This document shows positions 12,173 to 24,500 of a DNA stretch of 64,000 nt, in pieces. Source of the DNA: Desarmillaria ectypa (Eukaryota > Basidiomycota > Agaricomycetes > Agaricales > Physalacriaceae); the NCBI GenBank assembly GCA_030407005.1, contig JAUDYN010000009.1:1178001-1242000 (forward strand), written 5' to 3'. Within the stretch, counting starts at the first letter, position 1; each line of letters begins with the position of its first letter. The notes below the pieces were generated by a model. That model was not told the origin of the DNA. It did not search any database and saw only the letters and a list, made by a program, of their open reading frames with translations. The translations under genes were made by a program, and so were the position numbers.

Positions 12173-14478
12173 ATACTCTTTTATTAAGATAGGTGTCCTG
12201 ACTGTTATTATGACCTGACTATCAGTTTTTCTAAGAGGCTCCCTTGGGCATTCTGCATATTGACATCTCTATTCCACTGATTATCTCCTTCATCTTCATC
12301 CTAGTTGTTGGCCTTCCAGTATGCCTTGATAAGGAGTTTTAATTCAGGAATCTTCTTCTCTTCATACCAGTATTCAATAGCTAGATATTTTTTGACTAAA
12401 TATCACTATTTAATGCTATCACTCTTAGCATTGATGATTACAGTGGCTTTAGTGAGAACTACTACCATCACTTAGACTTCTATTGCTCCCTTCACTTTGA
12501 GGTACTTAGCAATCACTTCTTTTACATTACCTAAATTCCTTTCTGCTACTCATTGATTTTCTTCAGGACTATAACCTTTCCATTTAATGAGATAGTCTGT
12601 GATCATCTTGGCTAGTTGTCTTTTTCTTCCACAGACTTTGTGTGATTTGTCATTAAAAATAGCCTCTACTTTATATTCTTCTTTACTATGAATAATATCT
12701 GATAAAGAAGATGGCAGTTGTTTCTGGTTAGGAAAGGCTGGTGGAATATAGACAGTTAGAAGAGTCTCATTGAAGATGAGGTATATTTTCTATATAAGTG
12801 GAAGTTTCAGCTTGTATGCAGAGAGGCTATATTTTTTAAGAATAAAAAAGGAGCTAACTCACTTATCATCAAGCTTCTTCTTAGAATATAGCAAATGTAG
12901 GTCATAGTGTTCTTAAATAGTTCTGATATGAGAGTGAAAAGAGAGGAATGGGTGTTTGAGTTAAAGGCAACTTGGAGGTTCCCTCTATAGTTGTCCTGGA
13001 AGAGGCTTTTGCCTATAGCTGAATGTATGCAGTTATTGTGTTGAAATACTGTGAGTGGTAGCTATTCAGCTCAGTCAGTTTGTTGGTGATTAATAAATAT
13101 CTGAAGATATTTCTCAATCTCTTAGTTAACATATTTTATTTATCTATCTATTTAGAGGTAAAATGCAGTTGAGACATTTCTCTTGATTTGAACTATATTA
13201 TACAAGTCTTTAAGAAACTTGGATACAAATTGGGGTTCTCAATCAGATATGATAGTAACAGGCATGCTATACTTTGCATAGACTTTGTTATGCAAGATCA
13301 TAGCCTATTCTTTGGATGAAAGCTCTGTACTGCAAGCAATAGGAATAATTTCTTTGGAAAATTGGTCAATAATAACAAGAATAACATTGTGGCCATTTGA
13401 AAATGATAGTCCTATGATCATATTGATGAATATATACATCTATAGTTCTGAGGGTATCTTATTTGAGTAAAAAGGAGAGTGTCTGGCCTATATACTTGAC
13501 TTGGTTCTTGCATATATTTTACAGGCTCAAATGTAGGTTTCAATATTCTTCTTTATCTTTGGCCATCAGTAATCTCTTAGAATCAATTTTTTTATCTTCT
13601 CTACTCCTGAGTGTCTTACTGTAATATGATTGTGACAGCAGGTAATAATTTCTCTATGAACTGCATAGTCTCAAAGAATGTAGATCCTTTGGTTATAGTA
13701 TAAAAGACTGCTTTTCTCCTGGAATCCTTTTTTATGATTGAGTGAAGTGGCAATCCCTTGATCCCATCTTTGATGATTATAGGTCACACTTTTGATGCAC
13801 TTATGAGTTTCATCCATTATAGCCATGATCATGATCATAGTATTGAAGAACTCAGACTTGAGGATGATAACCTCTTTATTATCATTCTTACCCTGCTCAT
13901 AGTCTGCTCTTCTGCTGAGGAGGTCCACCTTCTTGTTGACAGTTTCAGGTTTATGGTAGAGTGTGAAGTGATACTCTGCAAGTTTGGTTATCCACCACAC
14001 TTGTTAGCAGTTGAGTTTCTGAGGTTTTCTGAAGTATTGTAGGTTTTAATAATCTGTCTAGATCTCAAAATCTACAGCAGCATCTATCAGATAGTGTCTC
14101 CATTTGTCAAGAGTGAGCATGATAATAAGTAGTTTCTTATCCTATATCTCATAATTATGTTTAGTGACAGTTAATGCCTTTGATAAGAATGCTACTAGTC
14201 TCCATTTGCCCTCTTGTTCTTCTGATTGCTCTCTTGCTAGAGTCTGCTTCTACATAGAATTGACCTTCCTCTGTTGGAATTATTAGGACTATATCTATAG
14301 CTAGTTGAGCTTTAAGTTGTTGAAACATGACTTGTTGAGTGGCTCTCTAAGTTTACTGCTCCTTGCTAGTGAGGTATGTTATCAGGTGAATAATTTCACT
14401 GTAGCTCTTGATGAATCATCAGTAGAAGTTGGTGAATCTAAGGAATGATTGTAACTCCTATTTTTTAGTTAAGACTAG
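12173..14478 (-). pseudogene. TE-C integrase, RNase H and RT end
   Basis: Integrase C-terminal and chromodomain-type sequence at 12200-13000, the integrase core at about 13000-13700, then the RNase H/connection region. The frame within 13671-14000 reads WWITKLAEYHFTLYHKPETV followed by DLLSRRADYEQGK, the conserved end of Ty3 RNase H. RT-end sequence resembling LQSFLRFTNFYW lies at about 14400-14470, just before R. Many stops. Confidence 0.7.
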
Positions 14479-15154
14479 TGTAAGGCTGGCAAACTCCCTG
14501 ATGAGAGAATTACAGTTTGCTTTTATAAGATCTTTTTGTATATAGTAAGTATACAAGAAGATGCAAGAACCACCTGCTTTAAATAGGTATGGATCCACTT
14601 CTGATAGTGGAGAAGAGTGAAAGAGTGGAACTCAATATCCTTTCAAGGGATTGAGCTTTTAAAGCTGGTTCTGGAGTAATGGCAATGAGCTTCTGTGCTA
14701 TCCACTAGCAATACTAAGTGCAAGGCTATTAAAGTATGCTAAGCTGAAGGCTTAGATAAGAAATTTATTCCTTTAGTGTACTATGAGCTTGATTGATTTT
14801 TTCTCTAATTATATTTAATACTTTTATACTTCTTAGAACCAAGCTGACTTCTTACTCCTATACCTATCCACTCTGATAAATCTTGCCAAGTAGCAACCCA
14901 CTCTATTGTTAGTTCTGTGGCAAGTACTAGCTTGGTAAAAGCCAAAATTTAGTGCACATATATATATAGTGCAGCACACCTGAGAGGAGAAAATATTATG
15001 AGTATCTCTGCTCACTCATCTGATTATAGACATAATTGCAATAGCATTGAGTCAATGGTGTAGAGGTATGACAGGCTAAGATAAAAGGTAGAATGATATT
15101 CTAGAAGAATATACTGCTATATATATATTCCTGAGCTTAATTTCTTTCTAGCTA
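14479..15154 (+). repeat. Repeat R, copy 1 (internally deleted)
   Basis: First of three copies of a dispersed repeat starting TGTAAGGCTGGCAAACTC and ending near CTTTCTAGCTA. Copy 3 (48914-49836) is 924 bp. This copy lacks about 250-350 bp in the middle, jumping from ACTCTATTGTTAG to the GTACTAGCTTGG block. It has no coding potential. TG at the start and a CA-like end suggest a solo LTR. Confidence 0.65.
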
Positions 15155-15161
15155 TATTGAC

Positions 15162-15451
15162 TGTTATGATTTTTTCTATTATCTTATTTTCAGGCACCTA
15201 TCTTATCACTCTGATCTCCATCACTATTCATGGCCATCACTATTGTCTTGCCCACAAAACATGACTTCAGCTATTATGCTCACAGCTTATGACAGTTGCT
15301 CACCCAATGAACATTTCTTATTGTTTCATGCATAGACTACTCATGGATGGACTTATTATTAGCTACATGGTTTTTATATATAAGCAAGATAGTTCTCACT
15401 GTACAATCCCTAGTTTTGAACTAAAGTTTATTCATATCAAAGCTCCACTTC
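15162..15451 (+). repeat. LTR fragment, plus orientation
   Basis: Begins TGTTATGATTTTTTCT, a typical LTR start in sense orientation, and is cut by the TE-D LTR at 15452. The section with TTTCATGCATAGACTAC and AGTTCTCACTGTA is shared with the LTR fragment at 57236-57525. Confidence 0.55.
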
Positions 15452-15823
15452 TGTTAAGACCCAGTTATCATGTGATCTTGGGACTATATACTTACTCCCA
15501 GGCTGTCTTGCATTCAGACAATCACCCTTGTTAGGAGAGCAGTTTAAGTCTTTAGAAGAGTGGATAATAGTATAGTGATTTAATTTAGTTTGAAGATGTA
15601 GAACATACATGAAGACTATGCTACTTATATATGAAAGTATGATGCATGTGTATGTTTGCACATTATCCATATGGTACAGTCAGATGGTCAAAAGAGGGTT
15701 GCTTCATGGTAGAAAGAGGGTTAAAATGTGATGGCATGAGTGAATCCAGTGGATGAGCAATGCCAGATAACAAAGGATGATAAGATTCTGGATTAGATTT
15801 GGAAAAATGGAAAAATTGTAATA
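15452..15823 (-). repeat. TE-D 3' LTR
   Basis: 372 bp, from TGTTAAGACCCAG to AAATTGTAATA (CA end changed to TA). It has the shared CATTCAGACAATCACCC block and an ACTTATATATG TATA-like box. The adjacent internal sequence gives a purine-rich tract in sense, as expected beside a 3' LTR. Confidence 0.8.
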
Positions 15824-16735
15824 TTAACCTCTTGTTAAAGTAGTCATCCCAACTGCTAAGACTCTTCTTGTGAGGTTTTGAGCTGTTTTTTGATTTGGTT
15901 AGACCAATATTGGTCAGTTATCGATTTCCATCTTTTCTTTGGGCAAGATACATGATATCTCCATTGTCTGAATACTCATAGTCAAGTATATAGGTTACTG
16001 CCTTTTTATTGGTTATAATTTTGGTGGAGTATAGAGTTCAGTTAACGTGCTTCTCATACTCTGTGATCACTTTCTGAGCATTATCTATTTCAGTGTCCTG
16101 GACCCAAAAGTTATGTTCTTGTATCCATCCTTTCCACTTTACGAAGTAGTCAGTGACTTCCTTCGATGGCTATCCCCTTTTTTCTTATACCCAGCAAGCT
16201 CTAGAATCCAATACTTCTTCGATTTCATATTCTTCCTGTCCCTCCACCAGGTCTGGAGGGGGCAGGGGCAGTTGTTGTTGGTTGGGGAATGTGGGAGGAG
16301 TGTATGGTGTTAATAGTTTTTCATTGAACCAGGGATGGATTTTCCAGTGTGGCAGTAATTTCAGCTTGTAAGTGGAGGCACCAGCCTTTTGAAGGATTAT
16401 AAACAGTCCAGTTCATTTATTATCCAGTTTTTTCTTTAGATGCAGAAGATGAAGATTGGCAGTATCAAGCCAAACTTTATCACTGACTTGGAATTCTCGG
16501 GCTACTTGTTTTCTTTTGTCATACTGATGTTTCATCTGTATCACTGCTTTTTCTAATGCATTGTGTACTTCTTTATATATGGTTGCTATTGTTTTAGTGA
16601 ATTCCATGGCCACTGGATTGGTGAATGGAGTCATTTAACTGTATTTGGGTTCTTGGATTTCATCCATATAAAGTCATGAAGGGAGTCTTGCCTGTGGCTG
16701 AATGAATGTGATTATTGTGAGCAAATTCAGATGCA
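15824..16735 (-). pseudogene. TE-D integrase C-terminus and chromodomain
   Basis: The minus frame in 16413-16634 reads MKHQYDKRKQVAREFQVSD then KVWLDTANLHLLHLKKKLD, the conserved domain after the integrase core. Chromodomain-type sequence lies at 15900-16250. It is truncated upstream at the junction with TE-E and broken by stops. Confidence 0.75.
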
Positions 16736-18750
16736 GGACATTTAGTCTGAGATCAAGGACCCCCCACCCCTGTACACCACACCCTGCCATTCCTGTTCCC
16801 CCACCCCTGCTAGGCCCTACTTTAGGACCTTACACTCTGACAATCCTAAAATGGATTGAAACCATCTATATGGACTCTGGGCTGGAGCAAGAGACTCCTG
16901 GGCCCAAGGAGGAACTGATTCCTCCTCCCTCCCAATCATCGAGCTCTCCAGCGACTCTGAAAGCTCTGACTCTGAAACCCTGTCTGCTCTCCTCCCTCTC
17001 AATAGTCCCTTCAATGCAAATGGGACTGATCACACCTAGCCCAAGCTTACTGACATTGATCAGCAAATACTCAGCCTCTTCATATCTGCCACCTGGGAAC
17101 TTTGAAGGGCTGATGTCAAGGCCAGAATGGCCTGGCTAGAACTTCATCCTGAGATGGATGAGTGGTTGGCCCTCAATTGAGGTGATCCAATATGGGGTTC
17201 AAACCCCAACACCACAGTCTGCACCCAGATTCATGCAAACAGGAACTGGAAGCTTTATCATCCCACTATCAGTGATTTGGTACCAGGGCTACACCCAAAG
17301 ATGGCAGAGAAACAATGGGAGCTGGGTCATTCCCTTCAACAGTTATGGTGACTGGAACTCACCAGAAGGGAGGAGAATGGACTTGATATCCAACTTTGAA
17401 AAAGCTAGATACGAACATAGATACTATGGGGGGCTGGGACACTTCCAGCCTCAATATATGAATCTCCCTGATTACTCTCCCAATACCCCAGTCATAAGAC
17501 CACAGCCCCTGCCTGATTCACCACCATGCAATCAGGCACATCAACAAGGCTATCACCCCTAACTGCACTAGCTGAAAAAGAACAACACATACAAAAGATG
17601 CATGAAAAACTCATAGAGGAAGAAGCTACCCAGAAACTAATGGCAGAATATCTTCACAAAAATGAGAAGGGGAAGGAACCCAAAAGGGGAAGACTGTCAG
17701 AGCCACCAAGAGGCTACTCCAGTCCATGGCTGGATCATTATTCAATCCTGAAACTGCTCCCTGGGAAAGGTCCCCCCAACCCTATCTCCAATCCCATTGA
17801 AAATGTGCCTGATGATGCCCTATATCTGGGCATCAAGCTGGTCCTCATTAAGGCCCCCAACCCATTCAAAGGGGACTATGATGATATCGAATGCTTCATA
17901 GGTGATTGCATTGCCTACTTCGAAGTGTTCTGACACTATTTCCAGATGCTATCACACCTGGTATTATTTGTGACCTTGCACTTCAAAAGGGCCACAAAGG
18001 ACTGGTGGGTCTACAAGAGACCCAAGTTTTGGGTCAGCGATGCCTATAATGGCACTGCCACCCACTTTTGATATTCCACTTGGGATGACTTCATTAAAAT
18101 GGTCTCTCAACAATTCAGAGACCCCATGATCAAAGAAGTCCATGAGAAACAAATGTTTGACCTCCAGATAGAAATGCAGTCCACCTCCCACTATTTCCAG
18201 AAGCTGGAGGAAGAAACCAAATTGGTGGGCTGACAGACCAATGAGAATGAGCATGGCACCATAGTGAAGGCCATTCGACTAGGAGTACCATCCTCCTACA
18301 TAACCTTTATCTCAAACATGGGTGTCAACATTCCACACTCATATCTAGAGTGGAAAGAGTGAATCTCACAAATGTATGAGGAGCACCAGAGAAAATGGGT
18401 CTTTGACCAGACCACCAGTATGCTCCAGGACAGGCAGAAGAAGGACTCTCACCCCAACCCCCAGCAGCAAGACCACTGCTGGGGCAACAAGTTCCTCAGC
18501 ACCAAAGCTGACTGCTAATGCAGGGGTCAGTCAGGATTCTGGAACTGGTAGATGAATGACATATGGAGGGGCAGGCAAGCCTATGGAAATCAACTGATAA
18601 AAGGCAAAAGGCTAATGCTTTAGATGTGATGAAAAAGGTCACATGGTGAAGGATTGCCCTAGAAGAAAAGAGTTCAAGGATGTTAGGTCAGTAGGGCCCA
18701 CTAATGAAGTGGTGCCATCTACAACCAAGATTGAGGAGACAAAAGATTAG
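16736..18750 (+). pseudogene. TE-E Gag with intact CCHC knuckle
   Basis: The N-terminal block MDEWLALN starts at 17154. The YYGGLGHFQPQYMN block (about 17430) is in a different frame. A helical region, LAEKEQHIQKMHEKLIEEE, is at about 17570-17630. The core block PFKGDYDDIECFIGDCIAYF is near 17860-17920. The knuckle CFRCDEKGHMVKDC is complete at 18616-18657. The natural stop is TAG at 18748-18750. There are several in-frame stops upstream. Confidence 0.8.
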
Positions 18751-18782
18751 GTTGACAAGGGTTCGATTCCCCTTGCTCAACC
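18750..18782 (+). other. Gag-stop hairpin, TE-E
   Basis: Perfectly paired copy. The outer stem is GGTTGA with TCAACC, the inner stem CAAGGG with CCCTTG, with a single bulged C and the loop TTCGATTC. Gag TAG is 18748-18750, with its G as the first stem base. The pol ATG is 18783-18785, right after the last paired base. Confidence 0.75.
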
Positions 18783-18974
18783 ATGTCTCCTAGTGATGAG
18801 TCCTCAGCTTCCATGGGTCAGACTGATTATCATAAACACAGACATTCACATATGCTGCTTAAATATACAACTTTATCACAGTTGTTGAAGCCAAAGAACA
18901 CCAAAGAATTGAACACAAACAGGTACATCACACTCCTGAAAGAAACTGACACAGTAATCTATAGAGAATCCTGA
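18783..18974 (+). CDS. TE-E start of the pol ORF
   Basis: 63-codon frame opening at the ATG after the hairpin: MSPSDESSASMGQTDYHKHR, similar to the same position in TE-A and TE-I. It includes LNTNRYITLLKETDTVIY, shared with TE-A. It lies in the -1 frame relative to gag and is closed by TGA. The function of this N-terminal Pol segment is unknown. Confidence 0.55.
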   Translation: MSPSDESSASMGQTDYHKHRHSHMLLKYTTLSQLLKPKNTKELNTNRYITLLKETDTVIYRES

Positions 18975-20284
18975 GCCCCTGACGAGGTGCAGGATTTGCC
19001 AGGTGGTGCTGGCACTGCCATGAAGTCCACTGAGTCTACTTTGGTAGACTCACTGGATATGCAGGTAAAACTGCAGATAGAGGCAAGTAGGCAAGACATC
19101 CTCAGACCTCTCAGAAGTCTGAACACCCCAGTGCCCCCACTTAGGGAGCTAAGTCCACCAACCTTGCCAGGGTCAGTGGGGAAAACAAGCATCTATTAAG
19201 GCCAGAGCTGAGGCCATGCCACTATCCAGTCCAGTTGGGAGAAATCAGATGGCAGAACTGACCACAATGATGGTATTCATATTCGCACCTGGTACCATCT
19301 CTGAGTACTCTGCCAGAATGGGTAGTAGCAGAACCTTAGACACATCAAGACAAGTCTAGCATCCTTCCAATGTCATTTGAGTTCTGAAAGCAACTCAAGC
19401 TAAAGAATAGAGGGAAGCCGCTAGCATCCAGGTGATAAAAAGGGGGCATCTGAACCAGGATCTGAAAGTTCAGCTGAGCCTGGCAAGACCTCAGTCTAGC
19501 TCCATCAAGGAAAGTGCTAACCAGGGATATAGTAGCAAGCTCCCTGACTCAGAGGAGAAGGTATCAGTTGAGCTGCTAGTACCAGCAGATCCTAACTCTG
19601 ACAATGTGGAATGAATGCCGGCTTTGCCAGTTGACATCCCTGAAGATCAGAGTGTGGTGATTAAGTGTAGAGTAGTAAGAGATTTAGTGTGATTGGTGTT
19701 TATTGCTATTTCCTAATTCTTTTGTCACTCACTATTACCAAGCATATCACTGAGTCTGGTGATTCACTGCTTTTCCTTCAGTTAGTGTCCAAGAGAACCT
19801 CCACATATTTGCTAGTCTGGCTCTGGGAATTTCATGAGTCAGGTGCTCTGGTCCTGTCTTTGGGGAGTTCTCATATTCAGCCATAGTGGATGCTTGGTTC
19901 CTCCATAGGCCCTGGTGAAGCAGGACTTGATCCCCTAAGTGGGGATGCTGAAGCTTTTGGCTTTAGAGACTCTAAGACATCTCACCAACTTGCTCTGGTC
20001 CACCATGTTAACCATGTAGTTGGTGGACTCAGAGAGTCCAGTGACTTTTATGCAGTGTCAGCACCACCTGGCAGAACCCACACTTTATTGGAGGGATAAG
20101 ATTCATTATATATAGTTGTATCATCACACTCTTGGAGTGCATGGTATCAGTTCTTTTTTGATTCTTTGGAGACACTTGAGATTGAAGTTTGTAATAAAGT
20201 CATATTTCTTTGTGTATTTAAGTGTCCTAGTGCATGTATATAAGTCTGACCCATAGAGACTGAGGACACACCACTGGAGGCTTT

Positions 20285-20317
20285 GGCCATGCAAGAGGAA
20301 TCGAACTCTTGATGGCC
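20285..20317 (-). other. Gag-stop hairpin, TE-F (compensated inner stem)
   Basis: The outer stem is GGCCAT with ATGGCC and the inner stem CAAGAG with CTCTTG. The inner stem differs from the usual CAAGGG/CCCTTG by a G:C to A:U replacement on both strands. The loop is TTCGATTC and the bulge C is retained. Gag TAG is 20317-20319 (minus). The pol ATG (20288-20290) lies inside the 3' strand of the outer stem. Confidence 0.75.
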
Positions 20318-22474
20318 TAGTCTTTTGTCTCTTTCATCTTAGCCATAGTACTTTTCACTATGTTAGCTGTACTTACTAACTGAATGTCCCTGAAATCCCT
20401 TTTCTTAGGGCAATCTTTGGCCATGTGGCCCTTCTCATTGCAATACAAACATCTACCCTTGGCCTTTCATCAATCCACTTCCATCAGCTATCCCAACCCA
20501 CTATAGGTTGTCTATCAACCAGTACTGGAATCCCAACTGGGTCTGGTATTGGCCATTGGCTTGGAGGCCAAGAAACTTGTTGCTCCAGCAGCTGGCTTGC
20601 TGCTGGGTTGGATAGAGCAGGAGTCCTTCTGGCCTTCTCATGGCATTCCAGCAGTTTGGTCAAAGACCTATTTTCTTTGTCTCTCCTCATACATGTGCAT
20701 GATATGCTCCTTCCATTCCAGGTATATACAGAGAATGTTAATGCCCATGTTGGATATAAATGTGATGTATGAAGAGAAAACTCCTAATCATACTGCTTTG
20801 ACTATTGCACTGCAGTTGTTCTTGTTGGCCCATCTTTCCACCAGCTTAGCTTCTTCTTTTAACTTTTAGAAATAGTGGGAAGCAGGTTGTATTCCCATCC
20901 AGAGATCAAACATCCTTTTCTCATAGATTTCTTCAATCACTGGGTCTTAGAACTGTTGAGTGATGAGGTCAATGAATTCCTCCCAGCTCGGATATCAGAA
21001 TTAGGGGGCCATGCCATTATGGGTATTGGCTACCCAGTATTCAGGTCTCTTATAGATCCACCAGTCCTTGGTAGCCTCTTTAAAGTGGGAGGTCACAAAC
21101 AATACCAGATGTGGGGGCAGCTGGAAGTAATGATGGAACACTTTGAAATAGGCAATACAATCACCTATGAAGTCTTCAATGTCATCATGATCCCCCTTGA
21201 ATAGTGGGGCATCATTGGGCACATTCCTGATAGGATTTGGATAAGGGTCAGGTGGGGCCTATCCCAGAAGCAGTCTTAGGATCAAAAATTGATCTGGCCT
21301 TGGGATTGGAGCTTGCAGGGGCTCCACAGGTCTTTCTTGTTCAGGGTCTTTACCCTTGTCCCTGAGTTGCTATATCATTGAATGGACCACTTTGTCTGCT
21401 TCTGCTGTGGCTAGTTCTTCACAGAGTTTTTCAATCCATTGTTCCTTTTGAGCTAATTTTTCTTTAGCCTCTTTGATTTGCTCTTCCACTGATGGTTGTG
21501 GCAGTACTGCAGATGTAATGCTTGGTCTGGGATCTTCTCCAGCACTTGCAAATAGAAGGCTGCCACTCTGATAGAGATGGTAACTGGGTTGTTGGGCTCA
21601 CCTTATCAGAGGTAAGTTGGGTAGTGATTGTGGCTGATTAGCCAGAGTGTTGAGGGGATAGTGTGAGAAATTCATATATTGAGACTGGGATGATTCCAGT
21701 CTGTCATAGTATCCTGAGTATGTAAAATTTTCAAAATTCAGCCTTGGGATCTTCCTCTGCCAGTCAGTTTGCCTCTCTTTAGGCCAAGTCTCAAAGGGAG
21801 CATTCCAGTTCTCACTGCCTCTGCATCTGCCCTTCTAAGTTCCCAGATAGTGGTTCGGAAGGGGCCAAATAGGGCTCTGTCAATGTCAGAGAGGTCTGGC
21901 CACTTGTAGTTAGCCCCATTGAGATTGAAGGGGTTGTCAGGGGCTGTGGGAGTGGCTGGGGCCATAGTATCATTGGAGTCATTATCAATAGTGATGACTA
22001 GGAGGGAGAAGGAGGAATTGGTTCTTCCACTAGGCCAAGAGCCTCACTTCTGAGTGGTGATAGCCTATGGACTATAGAAATGGATGCTGGGATAGAGTAT
22101 ACCCATTCTGAGGTCATTTGCCTGTTGTACCCTTCTCTGAGCTGGATGAGGCAGAGTATAGGTGGGAGGGGAGGACTCTCTGGCAATTCAGAATACATCC
22201 TATATGTTCCTCCCATATTCTAGCATGGGAGAGAAGGGTTGTTCCACCTTGATGTCAGAGGAGGTGGGAGTGCTCCTGCATAGAGGAAACTTCTTAGAGG
22301 AGTTTGTGAAGCAGACCTGAGGGATCCTTTCTTCTTTCTCAGATGCCAGATTTGAGGAATCCATCTTGGCAGAGGCTGGTCATCTTGGTAAGACATGGAG
22401 AGGGTGTCAGGGTGGGTGAGATGAAATGTGCAGTTGTCATTGCTGGCATAGGCATGCCCATATTTCTTCTTCAT
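20317..22474 (-). pseudogene. TE-F Gag
   Basis: The N-terminus is probably MKKKYGHAYASN at 22474 (compare MKKNYEPSS in TE-H and MRKKSGHC in TE-I). The block FNLNGANYKWPDLSDIDRAL is at 21840-21930. The core FKGDHDDIEDFIGDCIAYF and KDWWIYKRPEYW are within 21001-21222. The knuckle at 20410-20451 reads CLYCNEKGHMAKDC and is complete. Interrupted by stops and frameshifts. Confidence 0.75.
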
Positions 22475-22633
22475 ATGCTAATATAAAAAGTGCTGTAAAT
22501 AGCACTAATAAGACTGCACTGCTGATGGTGGTACTGATAGTGATGGTTTGTTTTTCTTCTTGATATTTAGGCATAAAGGGTGCTCCTTTGTGGCTAATGG
22601 TGAAGGAGTGGGTAGGAAATCTTTCAACTAATG

Positions 22634-22737
22634 TTAGGATCCAATCTATTGCTAATAATAGTGGACAGCATGGTAGAATCAATGAGTGATAGCAATTGGT
22701 TTTGGATAAGATAAAGGAAGATGGAAAAATTGTAACA
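22634..22737 (-). repeat. TE-F 5' LTR with internal deletion
   Basis: Both LTR ends are present (TGTTAGGATCC and AAATTGTAACA on the plus strand), but only 104 bp lie between them, against 372-432 bp in related LTRs. About 300 bp including the TATA box are gone. Adjacent TTTCAACTAA resembles the TE-A primer-binding site. Confidence 0.65.
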
Positions 22738-23264
22738 CAATAGACTGACAAAAGTGAGCATGATGCAATAGTTAAAGCCATGTGAATCAGGGTCCTCTTC
22801 TCATACACAACATTTATCTCAAACATGGGGGTCACCATTCTTTAAACATACCCCAAGTAAAAGGAGCACATCCTCTGGATGTATGAAGAAAGACAATGAA
22901 AATAGGTCTTTGACCAGACCTCCAGCATCTCTCATGACCAGTAGAAGAAGGAAGCCCTCAGCCTCAAACACACCCTAGAAGTAAACCAGCTTCTGGGATA
23001 TCAAGTTCCACAGCTCCAAAATTGACAACAAGCACAGATCCTGGACGGGATATATCAATAGGCTGATAGACAATGTATGGAGGGTTGGGACAACCAATGG
23101 AGGTTGACCATTAAAAAGTGGAAGGCTGATGCTTTCACTGCAATGAAAAAGGACACATGGTGAAGGATTGTCTCAAAAGGAAAGAATATCAGGACATCTG
23201 ATCAGTAGCAGTCATCAAGGAGGAGGAGAAATGCGAGGTGAAGATTGAGGAAGTAAAAGCTTAG
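22738..23264 (+). pseudogene. TE-G Gag C-terminal part
   Basis: Begins at the Gag segment that reads LAGQRTDE in TE-I and ends at TAG (23262-23264). The complete CX2CX4HX4C knuckle is at 23130-23171, but the codon just before it is TGA. Strongly decayed. Confidence 0.7.
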
Positions 23265-23296
23265 GTTGCCAAAAGTTTGATTCCCCTTGTGCAACC
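23264..23296 (+). other. Gag-stop hairpin, TE-G
   Basis: The outer stem GGTTGC/GCAACC is fully paired and differs from every other copy, a covariation. The inner stem CAAAAG/CCCTTG has lost two pairs through G-to-A changes. The gag stop is TAG at 23262-23264. No ATG is preserved at the pol start. Confidence 0.65.
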
Positions 23297-24500
23297 AAAG
23301 TCTCAATTGGTATGTTCCTAATTCTTGCTGAACAGACTCATTGTATACTTGTAGAACTGAATGTATCTACATGTGTACCCAAATCTGATTTTATTTCAAC
23401 CTCTTCTACTCTAAATGCACCAAAAAAATCAAAAGCAACAAACTGATACAATGCATTAGCTGAGTATTATGATACAATAATATATATTGAACTCTGAGTC
23501 TCTGACAAAGCATAGGATTTGCCAGGTAGTGCTGGCACTGCAATATGGGCTATGCCCAGGACAGAGACAAGTTGGCAGAATACCTTTGGGTCTCTGAAGC
23601 CAAATATCTTAGCACTCCTCCAGGAGTCAAGTCCTGCTTTGCCAGGGTCAGTGGAGGATGGATTAAGCATTTACTAAGGCTGAAATATGAAGGGGCCTCT
23701 CAATGATGCTATAAGAGTGGCCATTTTCTGAGTTGGCAATTCTGGGAGGAGTGGGTTATACAACCTGCAGAAAAAGAGGAAGCCTAAACTATTGGCACTG
23801 ATGACCCAGGGCAACCCCACTGTCCTCGATTGATCCTTCAACATAGAGAATGGCACCTACAAGAAGTATGACCCAGTTTCCCTTATCCCTCTATCAGGCA
23901 CCAACACCCTGTTGGACAATAAGAAAGCCAAAGAATAGGCAGAATCCACTAGTGCCCAGGTGGTAAAAAGAGGGCTGAGGATTACTATGGTTGAGATACC
24001 TGATGAAGAAGATGACACAGCATTCCTTTGTTAGAAGGAGCAACAGATGAAGAACAGAGAAGCACTGGCACCTGAAGCACCTCCTAACAAGAGGATGCCC
24101 AACCACATCTGGTACAAGCCATTTGGAGTTGACTGGACTCTATAAGCCATTCAAACAGCTAAAACCATGGCCACTGCCAAGGCTGCACCTTCCACTTGGA
24201 TCCATCCCAAATGATTTGGCAAGATCACTAAGGAGCTGGTTCAAAACCTGCAGAACAAAGAAAATGATGCCCAGGAGCAACTCTATGAGCTCCAAGAACC
24301 TATCCAGTACATCCATGGCACCAAGAGTTTGAAAGGGACTTTATAGTTGATATACAAATTACCCCATGCACAAAAAAGAAGACCCTCACTACCAGAGCCC
24401 TACTTGATAGTGGCTGTACTAGCAGTTTGATTAATTGTGACTATGGAACCCATAACAAAGCTAGTATCAGGTTATTTGAGTATGAGTTGATATACTCTAG

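Larger units (their letters stand above)
11741..14478 (-). mobile_element. TE-C: Ty3 element, 3' half
   Basis: Minus-strand fragment: 3' LTR (11741-12172), then integrase/chromodomain, RNase H and the end of RT up to 14478, where repeat R begins. The internal sequence beside the LTR (GGTGTCCTGACTG) aligns with the same place in TE-H and TE-I. It has decayed heavily and lacks CG. Confidence 0.75.
15452..16735 (-). mobile_element. TE-D: Ty3 3' end fragment
   Basis: A 3' LTR (15452-15823) plus the chromodomain and integrase C-terminus on the minus strand. It ends abruptly at about 16735, where plus-strand gag of TE-E begins, so this is a breakpoint between elements in opposite orientation. Confidence 0.75.
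16736..19690 (+). mobile_element. TE-E: plus-strand gag and pol start
   Basis: Internal fragment of the main Ty3 family on the plus strand, with no LTR at either end. It carries most of gag, the gag-stop hairpin (18750-18782) and the beginning of pol. The left junction is TE-D in opposite orientation; the right junction is TE-F, also opposite. Confidence 0.75.
19700..22737 (-). mobile_element. TE-F: minus-strand gag with deleted 5' LTR
   Basis: Minus-strand fragment with a shortened LTR (22634-22737) followed by gag (22474 down to 20317), the gag-stop hairpin and the start of the gag-protease spacer. It has no other LTR and meets TE-E near 19690. The junction position is approximate. Confidence 0.7.
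22738..24500 (+). mobile_element. TE-G: plus-strand gag 3' end to protease fragment
   Basis: Starts mid-gag directly after the TE-F LTR and includes the knuckle (23130-23171, CFHCNEKGHMVKDC), the hairpin at 23264, pol N-terminal sequence and a shortened protease (ALLDSGCTSSLIN, about 24396-24440, joined early to YGTHNKAS). It has neither LTR. Confidence 0.7.
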
